The translations under genes and the position numbers were made by a program. Shown piece after piece: positions 1-6,862 of a stretch of 11,791 bases of DNA. Below the pieces are notes generated by a model. It was not told the DNA's origin. It saw nothing but the letters and a program-made list of their open reading frames with translations, and did not search any database. Origin of the DNA: an uncultured Erysipelotrichaceae bacterium (lineage in GTDB: Bacteria; Bacillota_I; Bacilli_A; Erysipelotrichales; Erysipelotrichaceae); assembly GCA_910586285.1 (NCBI GenBank), contig CAJUGR010000057.1:1-11791 (forward strand). The letters are read 5' to 3'. Each line of letters opens with the position of its first letter. The first letter of the stretch is position 1.

Positions 1-2
1 CT

Positions 3-260
3 GGCGGTCTATCGCTTGTTTTCGGTTGCTTGCTTCTTTACCGTACATGAGCATTAAGCTGTGAGATATATGAGATCCAATACAGCAAAGAAATTTCATC
101 AGCGAAATATCGACATCTCAAACAACCGGAGCGCTGCGATGAAACGGAGCATAGATTTGGCAAGATCACCGGTAAATATGTTATTTATAGAGAAAAAACA
201 ACAATGGTGGAAGGGATTCAATACTTAAATGTGGAGGAATATCTGACATCCCTTGTATAA
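3..260 (+). pseudogene. 3' end of an unidentified gene, interrupted by a stop
   Basis: The frame starting at base 3 is open across the left edge. It reads a hydrophobic stretch (GGLSLVFGCLLLYRT), hits TGA at 48-50, and then stays open for 69 codons to TAA at 258-260. The distal part (for example FGKITGKYVIYREK, then a tail NVEEYLTSLV) has the charge balance of a real protein C-terminus. There is no ATG, GTG or TTG between the TGA and residue 52 of the distal stretch, so it cannot be an intact separate gene with a normal start. The simplest readings are a premature stop in the last part of a membrane protein entering from the left, or a sequencing error. A competing frame (70-228, 52 codons from an ATG) looks less protein-like. 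I do not recognise the family. Confidence 0.33.
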
Positions 261-413
261 GCATCTCTCATGCCGCTATTTACTTATTTTTCTGTCAATA
301 AATATTAGAATCACATTCTTATGAATCAGATTTGTTACATGAGAAAGCCATATTTACATGAAAAAACATTTGCATTTTTCAGTCTGTGAACTTACAATAA
401 ATACGGTGATTTC
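261..413. other. AT-rich intergenic region upstream of the HD-domain gene
   Basis: No convincing gene and no clear terminator follow the upstream open frame. The region contains a near-perfect 12-base direct repeat, TTACATGAGAAA (335-346) and TTACATGAAAAA (354-365), repeated every 19 bases just before the -35 box of the HD-gene promoter. That placement suits an operator, but this is inferred from position only. Confidence 0.4.
370..398 (+). promoter_or_regulatory. Sigma-A-type promoter for the HD-domain gene
   Basis: TTGCAT (370-375) and TACAAT (393-398) are separated by exactly 17 bases. Transcription would start near 405, giving a very short leader that begins at or just before the ribosome binding site GGTGA (405-409) in front of the ATG at 414. 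Confidence 0.6.
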
Positions 414-941
414 ATGATTCCTATTCAAGATGAATTCATTGCCATGATTCTGCCGACATTAAAACAGAAGCGGATCAAAGAAATGAAACAATATATTCAA
501 CACGGCACGATCAGCTGTTATCAACATTCGATTGCTGTCGCCTATTACTCTTTTCTGTTCATTCGTAAGCTGCATATTCGCTGTGATGAAGCAGCATTGG
601 TGCGAGGCGCCCTGTTACATGATTATTACCTGTATGACTGGCATGAAAAAGCTGATTGGCATCGTTGGCATGGATTTCATCATCCAAATACAGCCCTGCG
701 CAATGCCAGTTGCGATTTTGCCTTAAACAGACGAGAAAAAGAGATCATCCGTAAGCACATGTGGCCTTTGACAATCGTGCCGCCGACTTGCCGAGAAGCA
801 TGGATTGTCAATACTGTGGATACGATGTCTTCGGTAATGGAGTTCTTAATTAACAAACGACCGTTTCATGCTTTGGAGAATAAATGGTTTGCCCATAGTT
901 CAATTATCGAAGCAAGGCTTCATAATTCCAATATCAAATAA
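414..941 (+). CDS. HD-domain phosphohydrolase-like protein
   Basis: A 175-residue soluble protein with the HD-superfamily metal site. H38 (in CYQHS), the H69-D70 pair (LLHDYYLYDW), H89/H90 (HGFHHP), H115 (IRKHMWP) and D136 (NTVDT) occur in the order expected for an HD hydrolase, and the core spans about residues 30-140. Similar stand-alone HD proteins are common in Clostridia and Erysipelotrichia, but their substrate is not established; nucleotide or phosphoester hydrolysis is the family expectation. GGTGA at 405-409 supports the ATG at 414. It has its own promoter and a terminator directly after the stop, so it is probably monocistronic. It converges with yggS. HD superfamily membership is fairly certain; any specific activity is not. 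Confidence 0.88.
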   Translation: MIPIQDEFIAMILPTLKQKRIKEMKQYIQHGTISCYQHSIAVAYYSFLFIRKLHIRCDEAALVRGALLHDYYLYDWHEKADWHRWHGFHHPNTALRNASCDFALNRREKEIIRKHMWPLTIVPPTCREAWIVNTVDTMSSVMEFLINKRPFHALENKWFAHSSIIEARLHNSNIK

Positions 942-963
942 AAAGGACTTTGTATCCTTTTTT
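940..963. terminator. Bidirectional terminator between the HD gene and yggS
   Basis: An 8-bp perfect stem (AAAAAGGA 940-947, TCCTTTTT 955-962) with a 7-base loop overlaps the HD gene's stop codon. T-rich sequence follows it on the plus strand, and the minus strand reads a similar U-rich tail, so it can end both converging genes. The stem is AT-rich and of moderate strength. Confidence 0.65.
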
Positions 964-977
964 ATTTTTGTCATTTA

Positions 978-1616
978 TCATCGTTTTCCCATAATGATGC
1001 GGCCCAGTCGAATCATATTACTGCCGCAGGCTAAGGCAAGCGGATAATCATCACTCATGCCCATAGAGAGAATACGTATCTTTTCGGCTGTAAAGCGATG
1101 CTGTGCTTCCAAATATAGTGCATGCATTTTCGTAAAGCATTCCGTAATATGCTTGACATCATCGTCATGGGGACCGATACACATCAATCCTTGTACATCG
1201 ACATGGGGAAGATCGGCACATTCCGCAATCAAACGCAAAGCATCCTCTGGGGTTAAACCGCTTTTGGTGGACTCCTCGGCAATATTCACCTCAATTAAAA
1301 CCGGCATAATGATTTCCCGCTTTGCGCATTGTTTCTCAATTTCCATCGCCAATGCCAAAGAATCTAAGCTTTGAATCATTGTGACTAATCCCACAACATC
1401 TTTCACTTTATTGCGTTGTAAATGACCGATCATATGCCATTCATAAGCAGGATCGTATTTTTCTTTTAACTCCTGTACCCGACTTTCCGCAAAGATGCGG
1501 CACCCACAGCGATAGGCTTCATCTATTTCTGCCTTACTGTGTTTTTTACTCACCGCAATTAATGTTACCTCAGCGGGCAATGTGTTTTGTATTTCCCGTA
1601 ATTTTAACTGATTCAT
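978..1616 (-). CDS. yggS: PLP-homeostasis protein, YggS/YlmE/PLPBP family
   Basis: A 212-residue protein from the preferred start, matching the usual family length. It binds pyridoxal 5'-phosphate on a lysine and buffers the free PLP pool. It is a fold-type III TIM barrel without known enzymatic turnover. The PLP lysine is K24 in LIAVSKK. WHMIGHLQRNKVK (from about residue 60), SMGMSDDY (184-191) and the phosphate-binding GSNMIRLG (198-205) are all present. The usual FGENYVQE-type motif reads FAESRVQE here, a notable divergence. An upstream ATG at 1634 adds six residues, but it overlaps the -10 box. The ATG at 1616 has a GGTGAG ribosome binding site four bases ahead and is the better start. 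The gene stands alone, not in the usual sepF/cell-division cluster. Confidence 0.95.
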   Translation of the reverse strand: MNQLKLREIQNTLPAEVTLIAVSKKHSKAEIDEAYRCGCRIFAESRVQELKEKYDPAYEWHMIGHLQRNKVKDVVGLVTMIQSLDSLALAMEIEKQCAKREIIMPVLIEVNIAEESTKSGLTPEDALRLIAECADLPHVDVQGLMCIGPHDDDVKHITECFTKMHALYLEAQHRFTAEKIRILSMGMSDDYPLALACGSNMIRLGRIIMGKR

Positions 1617-1632
1617 ATTTCTCACCACCATC

Positions 1633-1643
1633 ATTATACCATA
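1633..1643 (-). promoter_or_regulatory. Extended -10 promoter of yggS
   Basis: Read on the minus strand, TATG-G-TATAAT is a perfect TRTGn extended -10 element. No good -35 lies at 16-18 bases, which is tolerated by extended -10 promoters. Transcription would start near 1626, just ahead of the GGTGAG site. This rules out the more upstream ATG, which lies inside the -10 box. Confidence 0.7.
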
Positions 1644-1675
1644 CCGCCATAATGAAAGGGTGCAATAAAAGGAAT

Positions 1676-1707
1676 AAAAAAAGAATCAGCACCTCATGTA
1701 CTCATTC
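1676..1707 (-). terminator. Intrinsic terminator overlapping the end of the small membrane-protein gene
   Basis: On the minus strand GAATGAGTAC (1707-1698), loop ATGAG, and GTGCTGATTC (1692-1683) form a ten-position stem with one G-G mismatch and one G-T pair, followed by seven Us (1682-1676). The TGA stop codon of the upstream gene (1704-1702) lies in the 5' arm, so a ribosome terminating there would cover part of the hairpin. Confidence 0.8.
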
Positions 1708-2091
1708 TCCGTTTAACCATTCCATTAACAATGACTTTGTCTTCACTTCCGGCAGACATTGTTCTTGCGGATCCAAGTCTCCGTGAATCACTGCACCTTT
1801 CCCATCACCGACAGTAATCAACAGCTCACCATTTTCCCATTGTGCATTCATTGAATCTTCCCACATGAACCAATCCAGATTATGGACGAGCAATACGCTT
1901 GTGCTTTCCTCATGTACTCCGCGTATCAATTCCCGATAGCGATCCAATATTTCCTGCTTCAATTCGCCACTGTTTCTGGTATCACTGCCTAATTGTAACG
2001 TATAGGTTGGCGCCGTGGTTTTACTGATCACGACAGAACTCAGGATTACCAGCCAAAATGTAGCCGCCACGATATAACATTTCCAACGCAT
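1702..2091 (-). CDS. Small membrane-anchored protein of unknown function
   Basis: A 129-residue protein that I cannot assign to a family. After MRWKC, residues about 5-24 form one hydrophobic segment (IVAATFWLVILSSVVIS). No lipobox cysteine follows, so this is more likely an N-terminal anchor or uncleaved signal than a lipoprotein. The remainder is a mixed, slightly acidic extracytoplasmic domain with no obvious catalytic motif. A GTG at 2100 is in frame, but GAGGTG overlaps it and lies six bases before the ATG at 2091, so the ATG is chosen. It is transcribed divergently from the FAD dehydrogenase and has a strong terminator of its own. The TM-plus-domain layout, start signal and terminator make it a likely real gene despite the unknown role. 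Confidence 0.72.
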   Translation of the reverse strand: MRWKCYIVAATFWLVILSSVVISKTTAPTYTLQLGSDTRNSGELKQEILDRYRELIRGVHEESTSVLLVHNLDWFMWEDSMNAQWENGELLITVGDGKGAVIHGDLDPQEQCLPEVKTKSLLMEWLNGE

Positions 2092-2105
2092 TTCCTTCAC
2101 CTCAT

Positions 2106-2125
2106 TTGGCTAAAGTATGAGCCAA
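2106..2125. repeat. Inverted repeat in the leader of the small membrane-protein gene
   Basis: Perfect 6-bp arms TTGGCT (2106-2111) and AGCCAA (2120-2125) flank an 8-base loop. On the minus strand it would lie in the 5' leader directly before the GAGGTG ribosome binding site. On the plus strand it is followed by CTTTTTC and resembles a weak terminator, but there is no plus-strand gene for it to end. Confidence 0.4.
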
Positions 2126-2142
2126 TCTTTTTCTCATATACC

Positions 2143-2162
2143 TCATGAAAACACTTTCATGA
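2143..2162. promoter_or_regulatory. Operator-like perfect inverted repeat between divergent genes
   Basis: TCATGAAA (2143-2150), spacer ACAC, TTTCATGA (2155-2162) is a perfect 8+8 inverted repeat. It lies between the divergent small membrane-protein gene and the FAD dehydrogenase. It sits upstream of the extended -10 box at 2188, where a dimeric regulator could act on either gene. No regulator gene is visible nearby. Confidence 0.45.
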
Positions 2163-2187
2163 ATTTTCACTGGTATTTTAATACATA

Positions 2188-2198
2188 TATGTTAAAAT
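2188..2198 (+). promoter_or_regulatory. Extended -10 promoter of the FAD-dependent dehydrogenase
   Basis: TATG-T-TAAAAT is a TRTGn extended -10 element. The hexamer 17 bases upstream (CTGGTA, 2170-2175) is a poor -35. Transcription would start near 2205. The leader then folds a hairpin, TGAGCGA (2210-2216) with TCGCTTA (2225-2231), before the ribosome binding site AGGA at 2242-2245. Confidence 0.6.
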
Positions 2199-2251
2199 AC
2201 TCTAGGCTATGAGCGATGAATCACTCGCTTAACTAGAAATGAGGAATAATC

Positions 2252-3619
2252 ATGAAATATGATGTACTGATCATCGGCGCAGGACCCGGTGGCATTTTTT
2301 CCGCTTATGAGGCATTACAATGTAATCCTCGACTTAAGATCGGTATTTTTGAAGCAGGAAATCCGTTAGATCAGAGAAAGTGTCCAATTGACGGAAAAAA
2401 GATTCCATCCTGTATCCACTGTCCATCCTGTGCGATCATGAACGGATTTGGCGGAGCCGGTGCTTTTTCTGATGGGAAGTATAACATCACCAATCAATTC
2501 GGCGGTACTTTATATGAACACATAGGAAGAGAAAAGGCCATTGAACTTATGGAATATGTAGATCAGATCAATTTGCGCTTTGGCGGTGAAGGTACAAAAT
2601 TGTATTCCACCAGCAATTCGCAATTAAAGAAACTGTGTATGCAAAATGATTTACATTTGTTGGATGCGCAGGTACGTCATCTTGGTACCGATATTAATTA
2701 TATCGTGTTGGAACATCTGTTTGATCATCTTCAAAAACAAGGTGTAGAGTTCCATTTTCACACCCATATTGACAAGGTGGAACAGATCGGTAAGGCCTAT
2801 CGCATCCATGCCAAAGATATGGCTTATGACGGCGATATTTGCATTATTTCCACCGGCCGCAGCGGTTCTAAGTGGATGGGCGATATCTGTGAAAATTTGG
2901 GAATCAAAACCCGATCCAATCGTGTTGACATCGGAGTACGGGTGGAATTGCCGGCAGCGATTTTCTCTCATTTGACGGATGAATTGTACGAATCAAAAAT
3001 CGTTTATAAAACAAAGAAATTTCAAGATATGGTGCGAACCTTCTGTATGAACCCTCACGGTGTTGTGGTAAGTGAAAACACCAACGGTATCATTACTGTC
3101 AACGGACACAGCTATGATGATCCCAAGCGTTATACAGACAATACCAACTTTGCCTTGTTGGTTTCCAATCACTTCTCGGAACCGTTCAATGATTCCAATT
3201 CTTATGGAGAAAGCATTGCCCGCCTCTCCAATATGTTAGGCGGCGGTGTGATTGTTCAGCGTTTCGGTGATCTGATCCGCGGACAGCGCTCTACTCCATC
3301 ACGCATGGCGGATAACTTTGTATTGCCGACACTAAGTGCCACCCCCGGTGATTTAAGCTTGGTTATCCCGAAGCGGCAGCTAGACGGTATTGTGGAAATG
3401 ATCTATGCCTTGGATAAGGTTGCCCCCGGCACTGCCAATGATTCGACCTTATTATATGGTGTAGAAGTGAAGTTTTATAATTTGGATGTGGATGTAGACG
3501 AGAATTTAGAAACTCAATGCAAAAATCTGTTTGTCATCGGTGATTGCAGCGGCGTCACTCACTCACTTTCCCATGCCAGTGCCAGCGGTATTCATGTCGC
3601 AAGGCATCTTTTCCGATAG
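2252..3619 (+). CDS. FAD-dependent dehydrogenase, COG2509 type
   Basis: A 455-residue cytosolic flavoprotein. The N-terminal dinucleotide-binding motif IIGAGPGG (7-14) and the acidic residue ending strand 2 (E34 in IFEAG) bind FAD. The C-terminal GD motif (G430-D431, then SGVTHSLSHASASG) closes around the flavin, as in glutathione-reductase-like oxidoreductases. Family hallmarks are the cysteine cluster C44, C54-x2-C57-x2-C60, the GFGGAGAFSDGK stretch (65-76), VNGHSYDD, the NTNFALLVS segment and GGGVIVQRFGDL. The substrate is not known for this family; the cysteines may be redox-active or bind metal, which is a guess. AGGA six bases before the ATG supports the start. The gene is monocistronic, with its own promoter and a strong terminator. 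Confidence 0.92.
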   Translation: MKYDVLIIGAGPGGIFSAYEALQCNPRLKIGIFEAGNPLDQRKCPIDGKKIPSCIHCPSCAIMNGFGGAGAFSDGKYNITNQFGGTLYEHIGREKAIELMEYVDQINLRFGGEGTKLYSTSNSQLKKLCMQNDLHLLDAQVRHLGTDINYIVLEHLFDHLQKQGVEFHFHTHIDKVEQIGKAYRIHAKDMAYDGDICIISTGRSGSKWMGDICENLGIKTRSNRVDIGVRVELPAAIFSHLTDELYESKIVYKTKKFQDMVRTFCMNPHGVVVSENTNGIITVNGHSYDDPKRYTDNTNFALLVSNHFSEPFNDSNSYGESIARLSNMLGGGVIVQRFGDLIRGQRSTPSRMADNFVLPTLSATPGDLSLVIPKRQLDGIVEMIYALDKVAPGTANDSTLLYGVEVKFYNLDVDVDENLETQCKNLFVIGDCSGVTHSLSHASASGIHVARHLFR

Positions 3620-3628
3620 AGCCATTTT

Positions 3629-3659
3629 AAGGTCGTTGTGGCAGTAACGGCCTTTTTTT
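3629..3659 (+). terminator. Strong intrinsic terminator of the FAD dehydrogenase gene
   Basis: AAGGTCGTT (3629-3637) pairs with AACGGCCTT (3646-3654) over nine positions, including one G-T pair, around an 8-base loop. A run of Ts continues to 3659. Confidence 0.88.
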
Positions 3660-3685
3660 GTGCTTTACAAGTTCTATCAAATAAG

Positions 3686-3715
3686 AAGCCCGACAAAACC
3701 TTGCCGGTGCTTTTT
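3686..3715. terminator. Second, bidirectional terminator hairpin
   Basis: AAGCCCGACAA (3686-3696) pairs with TTGCCGGTGCTT (3701-3712) over 11 base pairs with one bulged base and a four-base loop. On the plus strand TTTTTATT follows, making it a backup for the preceding terminator. On the minus strand a weaker CTTCTTATTT tail follows, which would suit an ancestral gene on that strand at 3747-4195. Confidence 0.7.
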
Positions 3716-3746
3716 ATTCTGCATTTACAAATTCATTTTTACGATT

Positions 3747-3860
3747 TTACATTGAAAGGGACATCCCATAAGTTTCAATAATGCATTCATAATGCTTCGC
3801 CTTCTTATCGTAATTAATATTTCTCATAGCTTGGTTTTGGATGAACTTTACAAAGTTGTT
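3747..3860 (-). pseudogene. Short protein-like open stretch, probable gene remnant
   Basis: On the minus strand this frame is open for 37 codons before TAA at 3749-3747. It includes an ATG at 3827 that would give 26 residues (MRNINYDKKAKHYEC and so on). The composition is protein-like, but there is no ribosome binding site before the ATG. It lies directly downstream of the 66-codon frame ending at 3868. I cannot name the protein. It is most likely a fragment of the same decayed locus. Confidence 0.25.
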
Positions 3861-3867
3861 TTACTTT

Positions 3868-4195
3868 TTATTCTTCTTCAAAACCGTAAAAGTCTTCATA
3901 TTCATAATCATTCAAAAAGCTGCATTCATCAAACATATTGAATTCTGAACCCGCGGTATATTTGGCAATCGGCAATCCCCCGGTCATAAAGGCAAGTTCA
4001 CATATGGATAATCTATAAACCAACTTAGCGCATTCATAATCAAGCCCCGAAAGCGGAGACTCACTCAATATCGCTTGGCATTTTTCTCTTCACATGATAA
4101 ATATCCAGAATTTTCTTAGGCCGCTGTGTTAATTTTATTCGAAACTTCAACTAAAACACGGTATAATAGAGATACGCAAAAACAGAAAGGATATC
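3868..4195 (-). pseudogene. Possible decayed gene, two frames joined by a shift
   Basis: From 4068 down to TAA at 3870-3868, a 66-codon frame is open and ends in a strongly acidic tail (NDYEYEDFYGFEEE). Its only start is a TTG without a good ribosome binding site. Immediately upstream, from about 4195 to a TGA near 4061, a neighbouring frame is open for over 40 codons and also reads like protein (RPKKILDIYHVKRKMPSDIE). One indel near 4060-4080 would join the two. The upstream stretch overlaps the addB promoter and has no start, so if a gene existed here its 5' end is lost. Family not recognised; chance open frames cannot be excluded. Confidence 0.3.
4138..4167 (+). promoter_or_regulatory. Promoter of the addBA-DUF5662-tag operon
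   Basis: A perfect TATAAT (4162-4167) lies 18 bases after TTCGAA (4138-4143), a weak -35. Transcription would start near 4174, followed by AAAGGA (4186-4191) about ten bases before the addB ATG. It is the only good promoter seen for the four-gene operon. Confidence 0.65.
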
Positions 4196-4201
4196 GAGTA
4201 T

Positions 4202-6862
4202 ATGACTATTCATTGGGAAGAAATACACTCCGATCAAATCTTGATCGCACCGGCTCATCTTCATAATGATCTGCGTCGTCGCTTATTGACGCAATCAAGA
4301 CTTTCCGCTCATATCACCATTGTATCACTATCGGCGTTTTTACAGCGCACCATGAGTGAGCCGCCGGATCAAAACACGCTGTTTTATCAATATCGGGAGC
4401 AACTGACAAATTTCCCGGCGAAGGTCTATCATAGCATCTTTCAATCATTGGATTTCATTCAACAATGTCATCATTTTATTGAAGAGATGAAATTATATGG
4501 AATTGCCCTTGATGAATTGCCTATCAGCGATGAAGCGCAAAACGAACTGAAACAAATCCTTTCCCGTTTGTATCCGATCATTACTCGGCAGGATTTAGAA
4601 AATCAAGTAATGACATCATGGGAGGAAACGGATTGTGCCCACGTTTTGATTTTAGATAATGTTTATTCAGCGGCTGATCAAAAGCGCATCGAATATTTAT
4701 GCGCTGCCGGTGCCAAACATCTTTCTTTACCATCCCGCAATCCTCATATCACCTATTATCATGCCGTAAACAAGCGCAAAGAAGTGGAGGCGGCAGCACA
4801 GATGATCATTGAACGAGAATTGCATGCGTCCGATATCCATATCATCACCTGTGATCCTTCCTATCCTTCGTTAATCCGGCAAGTATTTGACCGTTATCAT
4901 ATTCCCTATACGCTGCCCAAGCAATCCAATATCAGCCTGTTATCCATCAAAGCACAGGCGCTGTTGGCTTACGTGGCCGAACCGAACATGAAGAATATCA
5001 TTGCTTTATTAGAAGTGGATGCTTTCGATGTTCCGTATGGGAAAGAAATGATTGATTACGTCAAACTGTTTGGGAAGAAGTGGGAAGATTCCTTTGATCA
5101 TATCCAAAACAATGCTCAGCCTTCACAGCTGATCGATGAAGCAGAAATTCAGCGTCTAAAAATATTGGAAGAACGAGCACAGGAATGTAAAAATGCCCTT
5201 CATGAAATTTTGAGTTCCCTGTCACCTTGGGACGATACGATGAAAATGTTTACCCGTATCGGATGCTTACTGCAAGAAAGTATTTCAACGCATGATCATC
5301 TCAGTGCGCATGCTTTGATGAAGATTCAGGAAGTGATGCAAAGTGCGCTTCCCTATGTTCATGATGCCAAAGATATTCCGTTTCTGATTGAATGCTTGGC
5401 ACAGATCCACGAACAGGAAGGAACCAATGTATTATGCGGAGCGCAAATCACTTCTCTCCATCAACCATTCCATCCGGATCATCTGGCACTGGTATTGGGG
5501 TGTACACAAAACCACTATCCGGCATTTCCGGCAAATCGAGGATTATTTGATGAAGCCTATGTTGCCGATATTGCGCACTATCCCACCCTTAATCAACGAC
5601 ACAGTGACTATATGAAACAACTGGAATCGCTGCTTACGGCTTATGAAGAACTGATTATCGCCTATCCGTTGGGAAATTATGAAGGAAAAGCCAATGAGAG
5701 TTCTTTGGAAATCGAAGCATTGATTCGACAAAAACCGCAATTTTTGGAACCAAGACAAATCGTTCGATCTTATCCGAAAGGTGACCACATTTCCGCAAAT
5801 TGCGCTCAAAAGCTGTATCTGAAACAAAACACCTTACATGGCTCGGTTTCTTCTTTTGAGCGTTATATGAAATGCCCTTTTTCCTATTTTTTAACGTATG
5901 GACTAAAAATAGCCGTACCGATAGATTATCGTTTTTCCCAAAACCGCATCGGTACTTTGTCCCATCATCTTTTAGAAACATTGGTGAAACGTGAGGGCAA
6001 AGCTTATACTCAAGTATCGCGAACAGAAATCGAAGCGCTGTTGGAAGAAGAACTGACAAAACTCAGCAATGTTTATCTGCTCTTAAAAGTACAGCTTCCG
6101 CTTTGTGAACGCCGCTTGGCCGACAGCCTTTATGCTCAATTACAGGATCTGCATGAGATGGAACAGCATTCGCGATTATCACCGGTTGCTTGTGAAGCAG
6201 AATTTTATTGGGATGTGGAATGGGAAGAACCCTTTTATTGTAAGTTACATGGCTTTATTGATCGCATTGATGCCGGCGATCAATACATACGCATTATTGA
6301 TTATAAAAGTTCTCAGAAAAGCATGTCCCCAAAGAATTTTTCTGCCGGACTGCAATTACAGCTCGTTACCTATGCATTATATGCGCAAAGACAATGGAAC
6401 AAAAATGTATTGGGCGCATTCTATTATTCATTAAAACAAGAAAATATTATCGCTGTGGCCGGTAAAATGAAACGTCGTCCGGTAGTTTATGTTCCATATG
6501 ATGAAAGTGATTGGGAAGAAGCGCGCCGTAAAGAACAGCGCTTGCAAGGCTGGTTCATGCATCCCGATGTGGCGATGATGGATGATAACGGCAGTTTTAT
6601 TCAGGGAAGCCGTGTCAATAAAGACGGTGAAGTCACCGCCCGCAAAATCTATTCTATGGATCAGCTTCATGACTGGGCCATGGAATTGTATCATACGATT
6701 GCCAAACGTATTTTATCCGGAGATATCCGCTGCGAGCCGGTGGAGGAAGCTTGTCAATTCTGTCAATATCATGACATTTGTCGCTTTCATGCATATCCCC
6801 GCGCTATGGAGGCGATCATCGACATGGAAAGTGAGGTGAAGGAAGATGCCTCAATGGAATGA
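4202..6862 (+). CDS. addB: AddB subunit of the AddAB helicase-nuclease (short form)
   Basis: An 886-residue protein that, with AddA, resects double-strand DNA ends for RecA-dependent repair. The C-terminal RecB-family nuclease is complete: D687 (GFIDRID) and D700-Y-K702 (IIDYKSS) are the metal-binding and catalytic residues. C558 (MKCPFSYF) with C851-x2-C854-x5-C860 is the four-cysteine iron-sulfur pattern of AddB, in which the cluster pins the nuclease domain. It is about 280 residues shorter than Bacillus subtilis AddB. The N-terminus (ILIAPAHLHNDLRRR) has no Walker A motif, so the helicase-like part is a degenerate scaffold without ATPase activity, and motor activity would come from AddA. 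Start ATG follows AAAGGA at a ten-base spacing. It overlaps addA by 17 bases, implying translational coupling. Confidence 0.92.
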   Translation: MTIHWEEIHSDQILIAPAHLHNDLRRRLLTQSRLSAHITIVSLSAFLQRTMSEPPDQNTLFYQYREQLTNFPAKVYHSIFQSLDFIQQCHHFIEEMKLYGIALDELPISDEAQNELKQILSRLYPIITRQDLENQVMTSWEETDCAHVLILDNVYSAADQKRIEYLCAAGAKHLSLPSRNPHITYYHAVNKRKEVEAAAQMIIERELHASDIHIITCDPSYPSLIRQVFDRYHIPYTLPKQSNISLLSIKAQALLAYVAEPNMKNIIALLEVDAFDVPYGKEMIDYVKLFGKKWEDSFDHIQNNAQPSQLIDEAEIQRLKILEERAQECKNALHEILSSLSPWDDTMKMFTRIGCLLQESISTHDHLSAHALMKIQEVMQSALPYVHDAKDIPFLIECLAQIHEQEGTNVLCGAQITSLHQPFHPDHLALVLGCTQNHYPAFPANRGLFDEAYVADIAHYPTLNQRHSDYMKQLESLLTAYEELIIAYPLGNYEGKANESSLEIEALIRQKPQFLEPRQIVRSYPKGDHISANCAQKLYLKQNTLHGSVSSFERYMKCPFSYFLTYGLKIAVPIDYRFSQNRIGTLSHHLLETLVKREGKAYTQVSRTEIEALLEEELTKLSNVYLLLKVQLPLCERRLADSLYAQLQDLHEMEQHSRLSPVACEAEFYWDVEWEEPFYCKLHGFIDRIDAGDQYIRIIDYKSSQKSMSPKNFSAGLQLQLVTYALYAQRQWNKNVLGAFYYSLKQENIIAVAGKMKRRPVVYVPYDESDWEEARRKEQRLQGWFMHPDVAMMDDNGSFIQGSRVNKDGEVTARKIYSMDQLHDWAMELYHTIAKRILSGDIRCEPVEEACQFCQYHDICRFHAYPRAMEAIIDMESEVKEDASME

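Noticed and set aside
321..389. 22-codon frame starting with ATG upstream of the HD gene
   Set aside because: No ribosome binding site, and it overlaps the promoter of the HD gene.
1057..1374. 105-codon open frame on the plus strand
   Set aside because: It is antisense to yggS, whose motifs are unmistakable, and has no ribosome binding site or family match.
2106..2133. Hairpin followed by CTTTTTC, looking like a plus-strand terminator
   Set aside because: No plus-strand gene ends here; it is more likely a leader hairpin of the minus-strand gene or chance.
3725..3790. 21-codon minus-strand frame (MNALLKLMGCPFQ...)
   Set aside because: Overlaps another equally short frame in the same decayed region; no evidence of translation.
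5655..6059. 134-codon open frame on the minus strand
   Set aside because: Antisense to addB, with low-complexity, shadow-like composition and no start signal.
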